Shown: in pieces, positions 1 through 11,191 of the stretch
How the letters are laid out: the number at the start of each line of letters is the position of its first letter
Position numbering within the stretch: position 1 is the stretch's first letter
Origin: Symbiodinium natans
Lineage: Eukaryota > Sar > Dinophyceae > Suessiales > Symbiodiniaceae
DNA: 18,312 bases
Reading direction: 5' to 3'
Assembly: GCA_905221605.1 (NCBI GenBank)
Contig: CAJNDS010001453.1
Coordinates: forward strand, 1 to 18,312
Notes under the pieces: model-generated
The model's database searches: none
The model's input: only the letters and a program-made list of their open reading frames with translations
What the model was told of the DNA's origin: nothing
Position numbers and translations under genes: made by a program

Positions 1-884
1 AAATCGAGGCTGGGCGACTTTCAAGTTAGTCTGGCCATAATGAGAGGTTAGTGTGAAAAGTTTTTTCCAATGTTTTTTTTGAACTTTGGAGAAATCGAGA
101 AAACACTGGAATCCAGTCGTGAAACTTGGACAATTTTCTCAGATTCAGCAGCAGATTTATACACAGCAACATTTTTTTGTTGTTTTTTTTAGTTCAAATT
201 GCCTCTGTGTCTTTGTCCGTCTGAGCAGAATTTTTCTCTTGCTTTTGTTTGCTGTTTTCTTTGTTTTTTGTTCGGATGATCTCTCGGTTTAAGTTGCAAG
301 CTTTCAGAGAGAGAGTTCCGAGAAACCCCAGAACCAAAACACAAACAGATCGTTTACCAAGTGTTTTGGTGAGTGCTGTTAGCCTGGCAAGCTGTCAATT
401 GACCAGAAAGAGTGAAAAAAATCGCAGTCGGAACTGAAAGATATTCATGAGAATGAGAATGTGCGTGTTGTGGTTTTGGCTGTTTTCTGAGGTGTATGTG
501 CAAGAGTTGTGGATGTGTGTGTGTGTGAGCATTTGTGGTTGCAAAGTGGGTTGGTTTGCGGGTGCATGTCTTTGGCTTCAGTGTGCAAGGAAAGGGTGGG
601 TGAGGCATGGAGTCTTAGAAGTGACACCTTGCAGTGGTGTCTTTGTGTGTTCACTTGGGTTTCATTGTAAATGGGTGTGGTGTGTTGTGGTTTCGACGTT
701 TTGTGGGTAAGAGAGTCGTGTGTGTCATGGAGTGTGGGTGTGTGTTATTTTGTGGGTGCAAAGTGGCTTCGTGTGTTTGCGTGTATGTCGGCTGGGTTCT
801 GCTGGCTGTTCAAGTGTGGAAGTATGCGGGTGGTGAAAGGTGTGTGGATTTGGAGAGACAAAAAGAGGGCAAGGAATCAACCCC

Positions 885-1443
885 AAAAAGGTAGGGAAGC
901 CGAAGTGACCTCCACAGTGCGAGAAAGAACAATGCAAGACTGCTTTGTCTTGAATGCCAGCTAAAGACAAGTTTAGCAAGCCAAGAACACGCGTATCGAC
1001 GGCGTTTTTTGTTTTCCTTGATGCAAACAGTATCGAATAGAAAAAATCTTGTTTGTCTGTGAGTTGATTTCAATTATTATTGAACTCAAATGGGTTCCAA
1101 AAGCAGCTCAATTCTGGGCACCGAAAACGGGCCCTAGATTTTGGATTTCCTGTGTAAACAGACAAGGCCACCCAGGTTGGAGCCTCAAATTGGAACCCAA
1201 GTTTAGGAGCCATTTTTGGGCCCAGTTGCGGCGTTTTTTTCACACACGGGAAGCCAGATCTGGCTTTCACAGCTTTTCGTGGCGAGTAAAACAAATAAGC
1301 CTCTCAGTCGGTTCCAGTCTAAGTCTTGTGTCAGTCTTCCCCCAAAATTAGAACAGCAGGCAGCAAGGCGGCAAAGTGTGAACTTGTTTGGAACCGGAAC
1401 TTTCTCTAACTGTGGAGGTCACTGGAGATTCCCTACCTTTTCG
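885..1443. repeat. Inverted-arm pair in unit 1 (559 bp end to end)
   Basis: The left arm 885-930 and the reverse complement of 1396-1443 align at about 37 of 46 positions. The cores are AAAAGGTAGGGAA, AGTGACCTCCACAGT (15 of 15) and GAGAAAG. The arms face each other around about 465 bp that contains the 16-bp palindrome. The layout resembles a small non-autonomous transposon with terminal inverted repeats. I could not define target-site duplications, so it may instead be an inverted duplication. Confidence 0.8.
1251..1266. repeat. 16-bp perfect palindrome conserved in all complete units
   Basis: AAGCCAGATCTGGCTT is its own reverse complement. It recurs unchanged at 3272-3287, 5333-5348, 7370-7385 and 9397-9412, always between the two inverted arms. 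Conservation in every complete unit is partly expected from their high similarity, so function is not shown. Confidence 0.85.
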
Positions 1444-2068
1444 ATCAATTTTGCTGCCCCTCATCTTGGGTTTCAGATTCTCCAGGTTTTGGTGCAAGGC
1501 CTGAAGGCAGAAGAGGAGAAAAAAGGGTGCAGAGTCAACAAGAACACTTGAAAATGCAACATGTTTTTTTAAATGGCTCGGTGGAAACTGCAGCTTGGAA
1601 AAGTTCAATGCTTTGAAACAAGTGTTTTTGAAAGCCTCTGACAGTGCCGTTTGGACAGAAATCAACTGCAGGACGAGACGAGTTCAACCGTGGTGTTGAT
1701 TCGTTAAGGTTGCGCGCGACGCCCAAGCCAAACCACTTGAAAATTGCAAAGTGTATTTCCAGAATGTGAGTAAGTGCGAGCGAAGCGAGCGAAACACCAG
1801 AGTAAATTCAACAAATTTAACTGATTAAGTGTTGATTTTGAGGGTTTTTCAACATTTTTCGGAGACTTTAGAAATTTTGAAAATTCGTTGAATGGTGCTG
1901 AATCCAGGGAAGAATTGCAACACGCAACCAAAACGAAAGACAAAGAATTGAGGGCACCCCAGCCAGAAAGGCAGAGTTTCTGTCCTTGAATTTCTGTTTG
2001 GCCATTTTGGAAAATCAAAGACAAGAGAACCCAGTCAAAGCTTTGTCAAAAAAAGTCGAATGAAAGGA

Positions 2069-4089
2069 AAATCGAGGCTGGCCATGATGAGAGGTCAGTG
2101 TGATATGTTTTTTTTCAATGTTTTTTTTTGAACTTTGAAGAAATCGAGAAAACACTGGAATCCAGTCGTGAAACTTGGACAATTTTCTTAGATTCAGCAG
2201 CAGATTCATACACAGCAAGATTTTTTTCAGTTCAAATTGCCTTTGTCCGTCTGAGCAGAATTTTTCTCTTGCTTTTGTTCAATGTTTTCTTTGTTTTTTG
2301 TCCGGATGATCTCTCGGTTAAGTCGCAAGCTTTCAGAGAGAGAGTTCCGAGAAACCGCCCAGAACCAAAACACAAACAGCTCGTTTAGCAAGTGTTTTGG
2401 TGAGTGCTGTTAGCCTGGTAAGCTGTCGATTGACCAGAAAGACAGTGAAAAAAATCGCAATCGGAACTGAAAGATATTCATGAGAATGAGAATGTGCGTG
2501 TTGTGGTTTCGGCTGTTTTCTGAGGTGCATGTGCAAGAGTGTTGTGGATGTGTGTGTGTGTGTGAGCATTTGTGGTTCAAAGTGGGTTGGTTTGCGGGTG
2601 CATGTCTTTGGCTTCAGTGTGCAAGGAAAAGTTGGTGAGGCATGGAGTCTCAGAAGTGACACCTTGCAGTTGTGTCTTTGTGTGTTTACGGGTTTTATTG
2701 CAAATGGGTGTGGTGTGTTGTGGTTTCGACGTTTTGTGGGTTAGAGAGTGTGTCATGGAGTGTGGATGTGTGTCATTTTGTGGGTGCAAAGTGGCTTCGT
2801 GTGTTTGCGTGTATGTCGGCTGGGTTCTGCTAGCTGTTCAAGTGGAAATATGCGGGTGGTGAAAGGTGTGTGGATTTGGAGAGACAAAAAGAGAAATCAA
2901 CCCCAAAAGTAGGGAAGCCGCGAAGTAACCTCCACAGTGCGAGAAAGAACAATGCAAGACTGCTTTGTCTTGAATGCCAGCTAAAGACAAGTTTAGCAAG
3001 CCAAGAACACGCGTATCGACGGCGTTTTTTGTTTTCCTTGATGCAAACAGTATCGAATAAAAAAAATCTTGTTTGTCTGTGAGTTGATTTCAATTATTAT
3101 TGAACTCAAATGGGTTCCAAAAAGCAGCTCAATTCTGGGCACCGAAAACGGGCCCTAGATTTTGGATTTCCTGTGTAAACATACAAGGCCACCCAGGTTG
3201 GAGCCTCAAATTGGAACCCAAGTTTAGGAGCCATTTTTGGGCCCAGTTGCGGCGTTTTTTTCACACACGGGAAGCCAGATCTGGCTTTCACAGCTTTTCG
3301 TGGCAAGTAAAACAAATAAGCCTCTCAGTCGGTTCCAGTCTAAGTCTTGTGTCAGTCTTCCCCCAAAATTAGAACAGCAGGCAGCAAGGCGGCAAAGTGT
3401 GAACTTGTTTGGAACCGGAACTCTCTCTAACTGTGGAGGTCACTGGAGCTTCCCTACCTTTTCGATCAATTTTGCTGCCCCTCATCTTGGGTTTCAGATT
3501 CTCCAGGTTTTGGTGCAAGGCCTGAAGGCAGAAGAGGAGAAAGAAGGGTGCAGAGTCAACAAGAACACTTGAAAATGCAACATGTTTTTTTAAATGGATC
3601 GGTGGAAACTGCAGCTTGGAAAAGTTCAATGCTTTGAAACAAGTGTTTTTGAAAGCCTCTGACAGTGCCGTTTGGACAGAAATCAACTGCAGGACGAGAC
3701 GAGTTCAACCGTGGTGTTGATTCGTTAAGGTTGCGCGCGACGCCCAAGCCAAACCACTTGAAAATTGCAAAGTGTATTTCCAGAATGTGAATAAGTGCGA
3801 GCGAAGCAAGCGAAACACCAGAGTAAATTCAACAAATTTAACTGATTAAGTGTTGATTTTGAGGGTTTTTCAACATTTTTCGGAAACTTTAGAAATTTTG
3901 AAAATTCGTTGAATGGTGCTGAATCCAGGGAAGAATTGCAACACGCAACCAAAACGAAAGACAAAGAATTGAGGGCACCCCAGCCAGGAAAGCAGAGTTT
4001 CTTTTCTGTCCTTGAATTTGTGTTTGGCCATTTTGGAAATCAAAGACAAGAGAACCCCAAAGCTTTGTCAAAAAAATCGAATGGAAGGA
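2069..4089 (+). repeat. Array unit 2 (type B)
   Basis: This is the most diverged complete unit. It lacks about 19 bp after aaatcgaggctgg that unit 1 has, lacks part of the T-rich block near 2220, and has several small deletions in the G+T-rich stretch near 2690-2760. Its left inverted arm (2905-2950) has lost one A and gained substitutions relative to the others. Its right half (from about 2960) is very close to units 1 and 3. Confidence 0.92.
2905..3464. repeat. Inverted-arm pair in unit 2
   Basis: Equivalent of the 885-1443 pair. Left arm 2905-2950 is degraded (aaaagtaggg, and taacctcc for tgacctcc); right arm 3417-3464 carries gagagag in place of gagaaag. Confidence 0.75.
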
Positions 4090-6157
4090 AAACGAGGCTA
4101 GGCGACTCTCAAGTCGGTCTGGCCATGATGAGAGGTTAGTGTAATATGTTTTTATTTTTCAATGTTTTTTTTTGAACTTTGGAGAAATCGAGAAAACACT
4201 GGAATCCAGTCGTGAAACTTGGACAATTTTCTCAGATTCAGCAGCAGATTTATACACAGCAACATTTTTTTGTTGTTTTTTTCAGTTCAAATTGCCTCTG
4301 TGTCTTTGTCCGTCTGAGCAGAATTTTTCTCTTGCTTTTGTTTGCTGTTTTCTTTGTTTTTTGTTCGGATGATCTCTCGGTTTAAGTTGCAAGCTTTCAG
4401 AGAGAGAGTTCCGAGAAACCCCAGAACCAAAACACAAACAGATCGTTTACCAAGTGTTTTGGTGAGTGCTGTTAGCCTGGCAAGCTGTCAATTGACCAGA
4501 AAGAGTGAAAAAAATCGCAGTCGGAACTGAAAGATATTCATGAGAATGAGAATGTGCGTGTTGTGGTTTTGGCTGTTTTCTGAGGTGTATGTGCAAGAGT
4601 TGTGGATGTGTGTGTGTGAGCATTTGTGGTTGCAAAGTGGGTTGGTTTGCGGGTGCATGTCTTTGGCTTCAGTGTGCAAGGAAAGGGTGGTGAGGCATGG
4701 AGTCTTAGAAGTGACACCTTGCAGTGGTGTCTTTGTGTGTTCACTTGGGTTTCATTGTAAATGGGTGTGGTGTGTTGTGGTTTCGACGTTTTGTGGGTAA
4801 GAGAGTCGTGTGTGTCATGGAGTGTGGGTGTGTGTTATTTTGTGGGTGCAAAGTGGCTTCGTGTGTTTGCGTGTATGTCGGCTGGGTTCTGCTGGCTGTT
4901 CAAGTGTGGAAGTATGCGGGTGGTGAAAGGTGTGTGGATTTGGAGAGACAAAAAGAGGGCAAGGAATCAACCCCAAAAAGGTAGGGAAGCCGAAGTGACC
5001 TCCACAGTGCGAGAAAGAACAATGCAAGACTGCTTTGTCTTGAATGCCAGCTAAAGACAAGTTTAGCAAGCCAAGAACACGCGTATCGACGGCGTTTTTT
5101 GTTTTCCTTGATGCAAACAGTATCGAATAGAAAAAATCTTGTTTGTCTGTTTCAATTATTATTGAACTCAAATGGGTTCCAAAAGCAGCTCAATTCTGGG
5201 CACCGAAAACGGGCCTAGATTTTGGATTTCCTGTGTAAACATACAAGGCCACCCAGGTTGGAGCCTCAAATTGGAACCCAAGTTTTGGAGCCATTTTTTG
5301 GGCCCAGTTGCGGCGTTTTTTTCACACACGGGAAGCCAGATCTGGCTTTCACAGCTTTTCGTGGCGAGTAAAACAAATAAGCCTCTCAGTCGGTTCCAGT
5401 CTAAGTCTTGTGTCAGTCTTCCCCCAAAATTAGAACACCAGGCAGCAAGGCGGCAAAGTGTGAACTTGTTTGGAACCGGAACTCTCTCTAACTGTGGAGG
5501 TCACTGAAGCTTCCCTACCTTTTCGATCAATTTTGCTGCCCCTCATCTTGGGTTTCAGATTCTCCAGGTTTTGGTGCAAGGCCTGAAGGCAGAAGAGGAG
5601 AAAGAAGGGTGCAGAGTCAACAAGAACACTTGAAAATGCAACATGTTTTTTTAAATGGCTCGGTGGAAACTGCAGCTTGGAAAAGTTCAATGCTTTGAAA
5701 CAAGTGTTTTTGAAAGCCTCTGACAGTGCCGTTTGGACAGAAATCAACTGCAGGACGAGACGAGTTCAACCGTGGTGTTGATTCGTTAAGGTTGCGCGCG
5801 ACGCCCAAGCCAAACCACTTGAAAATTGCAAAGTGTATTTCCAGAATGTGAATAAGTGCGAGCGAAGCAAGCGAAACACCAGAGTAAATTCAACAAATTT
5901 AACTGATTAAGTGTTGATTTTGAGGGTTTTTCAACATTTTTCGGAAACTTTAGAAATTTTGAAAATTCGTTGTGAATGGTGCTGAATCCAGGGAAGAATT
6001 GCAACACGCAACCAAAACGAAAGACAAGGAATTGAGGGCACCCCAGCCAGAAAAGCAGAGTTTCTTTTTTTCTGTCCTTGAATTTGTGTTTGGCCATTTT
6101 GGAAAATCAAAGACAAGAGAACCCCAAAGCTTTGTTAAAAAAAGTCAAATGGAAGGA
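4090..6157 (+). repeat. Array unit 3 (type A, with C-like right end)
   Basis: The first kilobase matches unit 1 almost base for base; predicted translations of 86-292 and 249-437 recur identically at 4179-4385 and 4342-4530. The right end (about 5970-6157) instead carries markers of the type C units: cgttgtgaatgg at about 5968 as in unit 5, and ttgttaaaaaaagtcaaatgg near 6132 as in units 4 and 5. It also lacks gtgagttga near 5150. The unit therefore looks like a mosaic of A and C sequence. Confidence 0.92.
4975..5525. repeat. Inverted-arm pair in unit 3
   Basis: Left arm 4975-5020 is identical to that of unit 1. Right arm 5478-5525 read in reverse starts aaaaggtagggaagcttcag, which is closer to the left arm than in unit 1. 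The interior is about 10 bp shorter, mainly because gtgagttga is missing near 5150. Confidence 0.8.
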
Positions 6158-6610
6158 AAACAAGGCTAGGCGACTCTCAAGTCGGTCTGGCCATGATGAG
6201 AGGTCAGTGTAATATGTTTTTTTTTAATGTTTTGTTTTTAACTTTGGAGAAATCGAGAAAACACTGGAATCCAGTTGTAAAACTTGGACAATGTTCTTTA
6301 GATTTAGCAGCAGATTTATACACAGCAACATTTTTTTGTTTTCTTCAGTTCAAATTGCCTTTGTCCGTCCAAGCAGAATTTTTCTCTAGCTTTCAGAGAG
6401 TTCCGAGAAACCGCCCAGAACCAAAACACAAACAGATTGTTTAGCAAGTGTTTTGGTGAGTGCTGCTAGCCTGTTAAGCTGTCGATTGACCAGAAAGACA
6501 GTGAAAAAATTGCAATCGGAACTGAAAGACATTCATAAGAATGAGAATGTGCGTGTTGTGGTTTCGGCTGTTTTTTTTTTCTGAGGTGCATGTGCAAGAG
6601 TGTTGTGGAT

Positions 6611-6631
6611 GTGTGTGTGTGTGTGTGTGTG
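6611..6631 (+). repeat. TG microsatellite, longest allele (unit 4)
   Basis: A (GT)10 run in the G+T-rich stretch of unit 4. The same site has about 6 repeats at 514-526, 7 at 2550-2564, 5 at 4608-4618, 6 at 8646-8658 and 8 at 10676-10692. Length varies even among the nearly identical type C units, consistent with replication slippage. Confidence 0.9.
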
Positions 6632-7001
6632 AGCATTTGTGGTTGCAAAGTGGATTGGTTTGCGGGTGCGTGTCTTTGGCTTTTGTGTGCAAGAAAAGTG
6701 TTAGTGTGGGTAAGGGTGGAAAGGCATGGAGTCTTAGAAGTGACACCTTGCAGTGGTGTCTTTGTGTGTTCACCTGGGTTTTATTGTAAAATGGGTGTGG
6801 TGTGTTGTGGTTTCGATGTTTTGTGGGTTAGAAAGTCGTGTGTGTCATGGAGTGTGGGTGTGTGTTATTTTGTGGGTGCAAAGTGGCTTCGTGTGTTTGC
6901 GTGTGTGTCGGCTGGGTTCTGCTGGCTGTTCAAGTGTGGAAGTCGGGTGGTGAAAGGTGTGTGGATTTGGAGAGACAAAAAGAGGGCAAGAAATCAACCC
7001 C

Positions 7002-7562
7002 AAAAAGGTAGAGAAGCCGAAGTGACCTCCACAGTGCGAGAAAGAACAATGCAAGACTGCTTTGTCTTAAATGCCAGCTAAAGACAAGTTTAGCAAGCCA
7101 AGAACACGCGTATCGACGGCGTTTTTTTGTTTTCCTTGATGCAAACAGTATCGAATAGAAAAAATCTTGTTTGTCTGTAAGTTGATTTTAATTATTATTG
7201 AACTCAAATGGGTTCCAAAAGCAGCTCAATTCTGGGCACCGAAAACGGGCCCTAGATTTTGGATTTCCTGTGTAAACATACAAGGCCACCAAGGTTGGAG
7301 CCTCAAATTTGGAACCCAAGTTTAGGAGCCATTTTTGGGCCCAGTTGCGGCATTTTCTTCACACACGGGAAGCCAGATCTGGCTTTCACAGCTTTTCGTG
7401 GCGAGTAAGACAAATAAGCCTCTCAGTCGGTTCCAGTCTAAGTCTTGTGTCAGTCTTCCCCCAAAATTAGAACAGCAGGCAGCAAGGCGGCAAAGTGTGA
7501 ACTTGTTTGGAACCGGAACTCTCTCTAACTGTGGAGGTCACTGGAGCTTCCCTACCTTTTCG
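7002..7562. repeat. Inverted-arm pair in unit 4
   Basis: Left arm 7002-7047 (aaaaaggtagagaagccgaa) and right arm 7515-7562 keep the 15-bp core AGTGACCTCCACAGT in inverted orientation. The palindrome lies between them at 7370-7385. Confidence 0.8.
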
Positions 7563-8193
7563 ATCAATTTTGCTGCCCCTCATCTTGGTTTCAGATTCTC
7601 CAGGTTTTGGTGCAAGGCCTGAAGGCAGAAGAGGAGAAAGAAGGGTGCAGAGTCAACAAGAACACTTGAAGATGCAACATGTTTTTTTAAAATGGCTTGG
7701 TGGAAACTGCAGCTTGGAAAAGTTCAATGCTTTTGAAACAAGTGTTTTTGAAAGCCTCTGACAGTGCCGTTTGGACAGAAATCAACTGCAGGACGAGACG
7801 AGTTCAACCGTGGTGTTGATTCGTTAAGGTTGCGCGCGACGCCCAAGCCAAACCACTTGAAAATTGCAAAGTGTATTTCCAGAATGTGAATAAGTGCGAG
7901 CGAAGCAAGCGAAACACCAGAGTAAATTCAACAAATTTAACTGATTAAGTGTTGATTTTGAGGGTTTTTCAACATTTTTCGGAAACTTTAGAAATTTTGA
8001 AAATTCGTTGAATGGTGCTGAATCCAGGGAAGAATTGCAACACGCAACCAAAACGAAAGACAAGGAATTGAGGGCACCCCAGCCAGAAAAGCAGAGTTTC
8101 TTTTTTTCTGTCCTTGAATTTGTGTTTGGCCATTTTGGAAAATCAAAGACAAGAGAACCCCAAAGCTTTGTTAAAAAAAGTCAAATGGAAGGA

Positions 8194-10222
8194 AAACAAG
8201 GCTAGGCGACTCTCAAGTCGGTCTGGCCATGATGAGAGGTCAGTGTAATATGTTTTTTTTTAATGTTTTGTTTTTAACTTTGGAGAAATCGAGAAAACAC
8301 TGGAATCCAGTTGTAAAACTTGGACAATGTTCTTTAGATTTAGCAGCAGATTTATACACAGCAACATTTTTTTGTTTTCTTCAGTTCAAATTGCCTTTGT
8401 CCGTCCAAGCAGAATTTTTCTCTAGCTTTCAGAGAGTTCCGAGAAACCGCCCAGAACCAAAACACAAACAGATTGTTTAGCAAGTGTTTTGGTGAGTGCT
8501 GCTAGCCTGTTAAGCTGTCGATTGACCAGAAAGACAGTGAAAAAATTGCAATCGGAACTGAAAGACATTCATAAGAATGAGAATGTGCGTGTTGTGGTTT
8601 CGGCTGTTTTTTTTTCTGAGGTGCATGTGCAAGAGTGTTGTGGATGTGTGTGTGTGTGAGCATTTGTGGTTGCAAAGTGGATTGGTTTGCGGGTGCGTGT
8701 CTTGGCTTTTGTGTGCAAGAAAAGTGTTAGTGTCTGTAAGGGTGGAAAGGCATGGAGTCTTAGAAGTGACACCTTGCAGTGGTGTCTTTGTGTGTTCACC
8801 TGGGTTTTATTGTAAAATGGGTGTGGTGTGTTGTGGTTTCGATGTTTTGTGGGTTAGAAAGTCGTGTGTGTCATGGAGTGTGGGTGTGTGTTTATTTTGT
8901 GGGTGCAAAGTGGCTTCGTGTGTTTGCGTGTGTGTCGGCTGGGTTCTGCTGGCTGTTCAAGTGTGGAAGTCGGGTGGTGAAAGGTGTGTGGATTTGGAGA
9001 GACAAAAAGAGGGCAAGAAATCAACCCCAAAAAGGTAGAGAAGCCGAAGTGACCTCCACAGTGCGAGAAAGAACAATGCAAGACTGCTTTGTCTTAAATG
9101 CCAGCTAAAGACAAGTTTAGCAAGCCAAGAACACGCGTATCGACGGCGTTTTTTTGTTTTCCTTGATGCAAACAGTATCGAATAGAAAAAATCTTGTTTG
9201 TCTGTAAGTTGATTTTAATTATTATTGAACTCAAATGGGTTCCAAAAGCAGCTCAATTCTGGGCACCGAAAACGGGCCCTAGATTTTGGATTTCCTGTGT
9301 AAACATACAAGGCCACCAAGGTTGGAGCCTCAAATTTGGAACCCAAGTTTAGGAGCCATTTTTGGGCCCAGTTGCGGCATTTTCTTCACACACGGGAAGC
9401 CAGATCTGGCTTTCACAGCTTTTCGTGGCGAGTAAGACAAATAAGCCTCTCAGTCGGTTCCAGTCTAAGTCTTGTGTCAGTCTTCCCCCAAAATTAGAAC
9501 AGCAGGCAGCAAGGCGGCAAAGTGTGAACTTGTTTGGAACCGGAACTCTCTCTAACTGTGGAGGTCACTGGAGCTTCCCTACCTTTTCGATCAATTTTGC
9601 TGCCCCTCATCTTGGTTTCAGATTCTCCAGGTTTTGGTGCAAGGCCTGAAGGCAGAAGAGGAGAAAGAAGGGTGCAGAGTCAACAAGAACACTTGAAGAT
9701 GCAACATGTTTTTTTAAAATGGCTTGGTGGAAACTGCAGCTTGGAAAAGTTCAATGCTTTTGAAACAAGTGTTTTTGAAAGCCTCTGACAGTGCCGTTTG
9801 GACAGAAATCAACTGCAGGACGAGACGAGTTCAACCGTGGTGTTGATTCGTTAAGGTTGCGCGCGACGCCCAAGCCAAACCACTTGAAAATTGCAAAGTG
9901 TATTTCCAGAATGTGAATAAGTGCGAGCGAAGCAAGCGAAACACCAGAGTAAATTCAACAAATTTAACTGATTAAGTGTTGATTTTGAGGGTTTTTCAAC
10001 ATTTTTCGGAAACTTTAGAAATTTTGAAAATTCGTTGTGAATGGTGCTGAATCCAGGGAAGAATTGCAACACGCAACCAAAACGAAAGACAAGGAATTGA
10101 GGGCACCCCAGCCAGAAAAGCAGAGTTTCTTTTTTTCTGTCCTTGAATTTGTGTTTGGCCATTTTGGAAAATCAAAGACAAGAGAACCCCAAAGCTTTGT
10201 TAAAAAAAGTCAAATGGAAGGA
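8194..10222 (+). repeat. Array unit 5 (type C)
   Basis: Nearly identical to unit 4 along its whole length: the 83-codon frames at 6193-6444, 8229-8480 and 10258-10509 translate identically. The visible differences are mostly slippage or one-base changes: a shorter T run near 8610, (TG)6 at 8646-8658, gtgtctgtaagg for gtgtgggtaagg near 8731, and one extra T near 8890. The pattern implies recent duplication of the C type. Confidence 0.93.
9029..9589. repeat. Inverted-arm pair in unit 5
   Basis: Left arm 9029-9074 and right arm 9542-9589, same length and interior as in unit 4. The corresponding left arm in unit 6 starts at 11063 and is cut at 11096, so unit 6 has no right arm. Confidence 0.8.
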
Positions 10223-11096
10223 AAACAAGGCTAGGCGACTCTCAAGTCGGTCTGGCCATGATGAGAGGTCAGTGTAATATGTTTTTTTTTAATGTTTTGT
10301 TTTTAACTTTGGAGAAATCGAGAAAACACTGGAATCCAGTTGTAAAACTTGGACAATGTTCTTTAGATTTAGCAGCAGATTTATACACAGCAACATTTTT
10401 TTGTTTTCTTCAGTTCAAATTGCCTTTGTCCGTCCAAGCAGAATTTTTCTCTAGCTTTCAGAGAGTTCCGAGAAACCGCCCAGAACCAAAACACAAACAG
10501 ATTGTTTAGCAAGTGTTTTGGTGAGTGCTGCTAGCCTGTTAAGCTGTCGATTGACCAGAAAGACAGTGAAAAAATTGCAATCGGAACTGAAAGACATTCA
10601 TAAGAATGAGAATGTGCGTGTTGTGGTTTCGGCTGTTTTTTTTTTCTGAGGTGCATGTGCAAGAGTGTTGTGGATGTGTGTGTGTGTGTGTGAGCATTTG
10701 TGGTTGCAAAGTGGATTGGTTTGCGGGTGCGTGTCTTTGGCTTTTGTGTGCAAGAAAAGTGTTAGTGTGGGTAAGGGTGGAAAGGCATGGAGTCTTAGAA
10801 GTGACACCTTGCAGTGGTGTCTTTGTGTGTTCACCTGGGTTTTATTGTAAAATGGGTGTGGTGTGTTGTGGTTTCGATGTTTTGTGGGTTAGAAAGTCGT
10901 GTGTGTCATGGAGTGTGGGTGTGTGTTATTTTGTGGGTGCAAAGTGGCTTCGTGTGTTTGCGTGTATGTCGGCTGGGTTCTGCTGGCTGTTCAAGTGTGG
11001 AAGTCGGGTGGTGAAAGGTGTGTGGATTTGGAGAGACAAAAAGAGGGCAAGAAATCAACCCCAAAAAGGTAGAGAAGCCGAAGTGACCTCCACAGT
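10223..11096 (+). repeat. Array unit 6 (type C, truncated)
   Basis: The first 874 bp are nearly identical to units 4 and 5, including the type C deletion and ccgtccaagcag. The (TG)8 run is at 10676-10692. Homology ends after cctccacagt at 11096, where the other units continue gcgagaaag. The break falls inside the left inverted arm of the unit. The remaining ~1.15 kb of a unit is absent. Confidence 0.94.
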
Positions 11097-11132
11097 AGTA
11101 TTCATAGTACTAATTTATACGAGTCGTATTAA

Positions 11133-11191
<59 letters not shown>

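Larger units (their letters stand above)
1..2068 (+). repeat. Array unit 1 (type A)
   Basis: This unit runs from the motif aaatcgaggctggg to the same motif of the next unit. It contains the long T/C-rich block at about 190-300 (shared with unit 3, lost in type C), a G+T-rich stretch at about 440-860 with a (TG)6 run at 514-526, inverted arms at 885-930 and 1396-1443, and the palindrome at 1251-1266. It alone carries gagtaagtgcgagcgaagcgagcg near 1767, where units 2-5 read gaataagtgcgagcgaagcaagcg, so its right half diverges from the rest. Confidence 0.93.
6158..8193 (+). repeat. Array unit 4 (type C)
   Basis: Type C units share a deletion of about 60 bp in the T/C-rich block, so that tttttctctagctttcagag near 6380 replaces the longer A/B version. 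They also share ccgtccaagcag in place of ccgtctgagcag, and an extra A near 7688 that shifts all frames relative to A and B. The TG run is the longest in the array, (GT)10 at 6611-6631. Unit 4 reads cgttgaatgg near 8006 where units 3 and 5 read cgttgtgaatgg. Confidence 0.93.
1..11096 (+). repeat. Tandem array of ~2.05 kb units (5 complete, 1 truncated)
   Basis: A single anchor (gaaatcgagaaaacactgg) recurs at 91, 2140, 4184, 6249, 8285 and 10314, always in the same orientation, and the sequence between anchors is alignable throughout. Periods between anchors are 2049, 2044, 2065, 2036 and 2029 bp. Units differ by substitutions and small indels that break any open frame, so I see no protein gene in it; no tRNA or rRNA signature was found either. 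Shared indels sort the units as A (1 and 3), B (2) and C (4, 5, 6). The window starts inside the array, so its true left end is unknown. It could be a long-unit satellite, an intergenic-spacer-type array, or amplified transposon debris. Confidence 0.97.

Noticed and set aside
1348-1665. Minus-strand frame of 105 codons recurring in units 1, 2 and 3 (1348-1665, 3369-3686, 5430-5747)
   Set aside because: The frame is disrupted in units 4 and 5 by an extra A near 7688 and 9715 and has no recognisable domain. Its recurrence is explained by the tandem repeat itself.
1751-1800. Short spaced repeats such as gcgagcgaagcgagcg considered as a CRISPR array or iteron set
   Set aside because: There is no regular repeat-spacer structure; it is a short internal repetition within each array unit.
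6086-6100. GGCCATTTTGG in each unit, resembling part of the dinoflagellate spliced leader
   Set aside because: Only about 10 bases agree. The leader's downstream part and donor site are absent, so it does not support a spliced-leader gene or the host lineage.
11121-11131. Eleven bases whose reverse complement equals the start of the phage T7 promoter (taatacgactc)
   Set aside because: The remaining promoter positions do not match, so it is likely chance. A cloning remnant at the junction would need read-level evidence.
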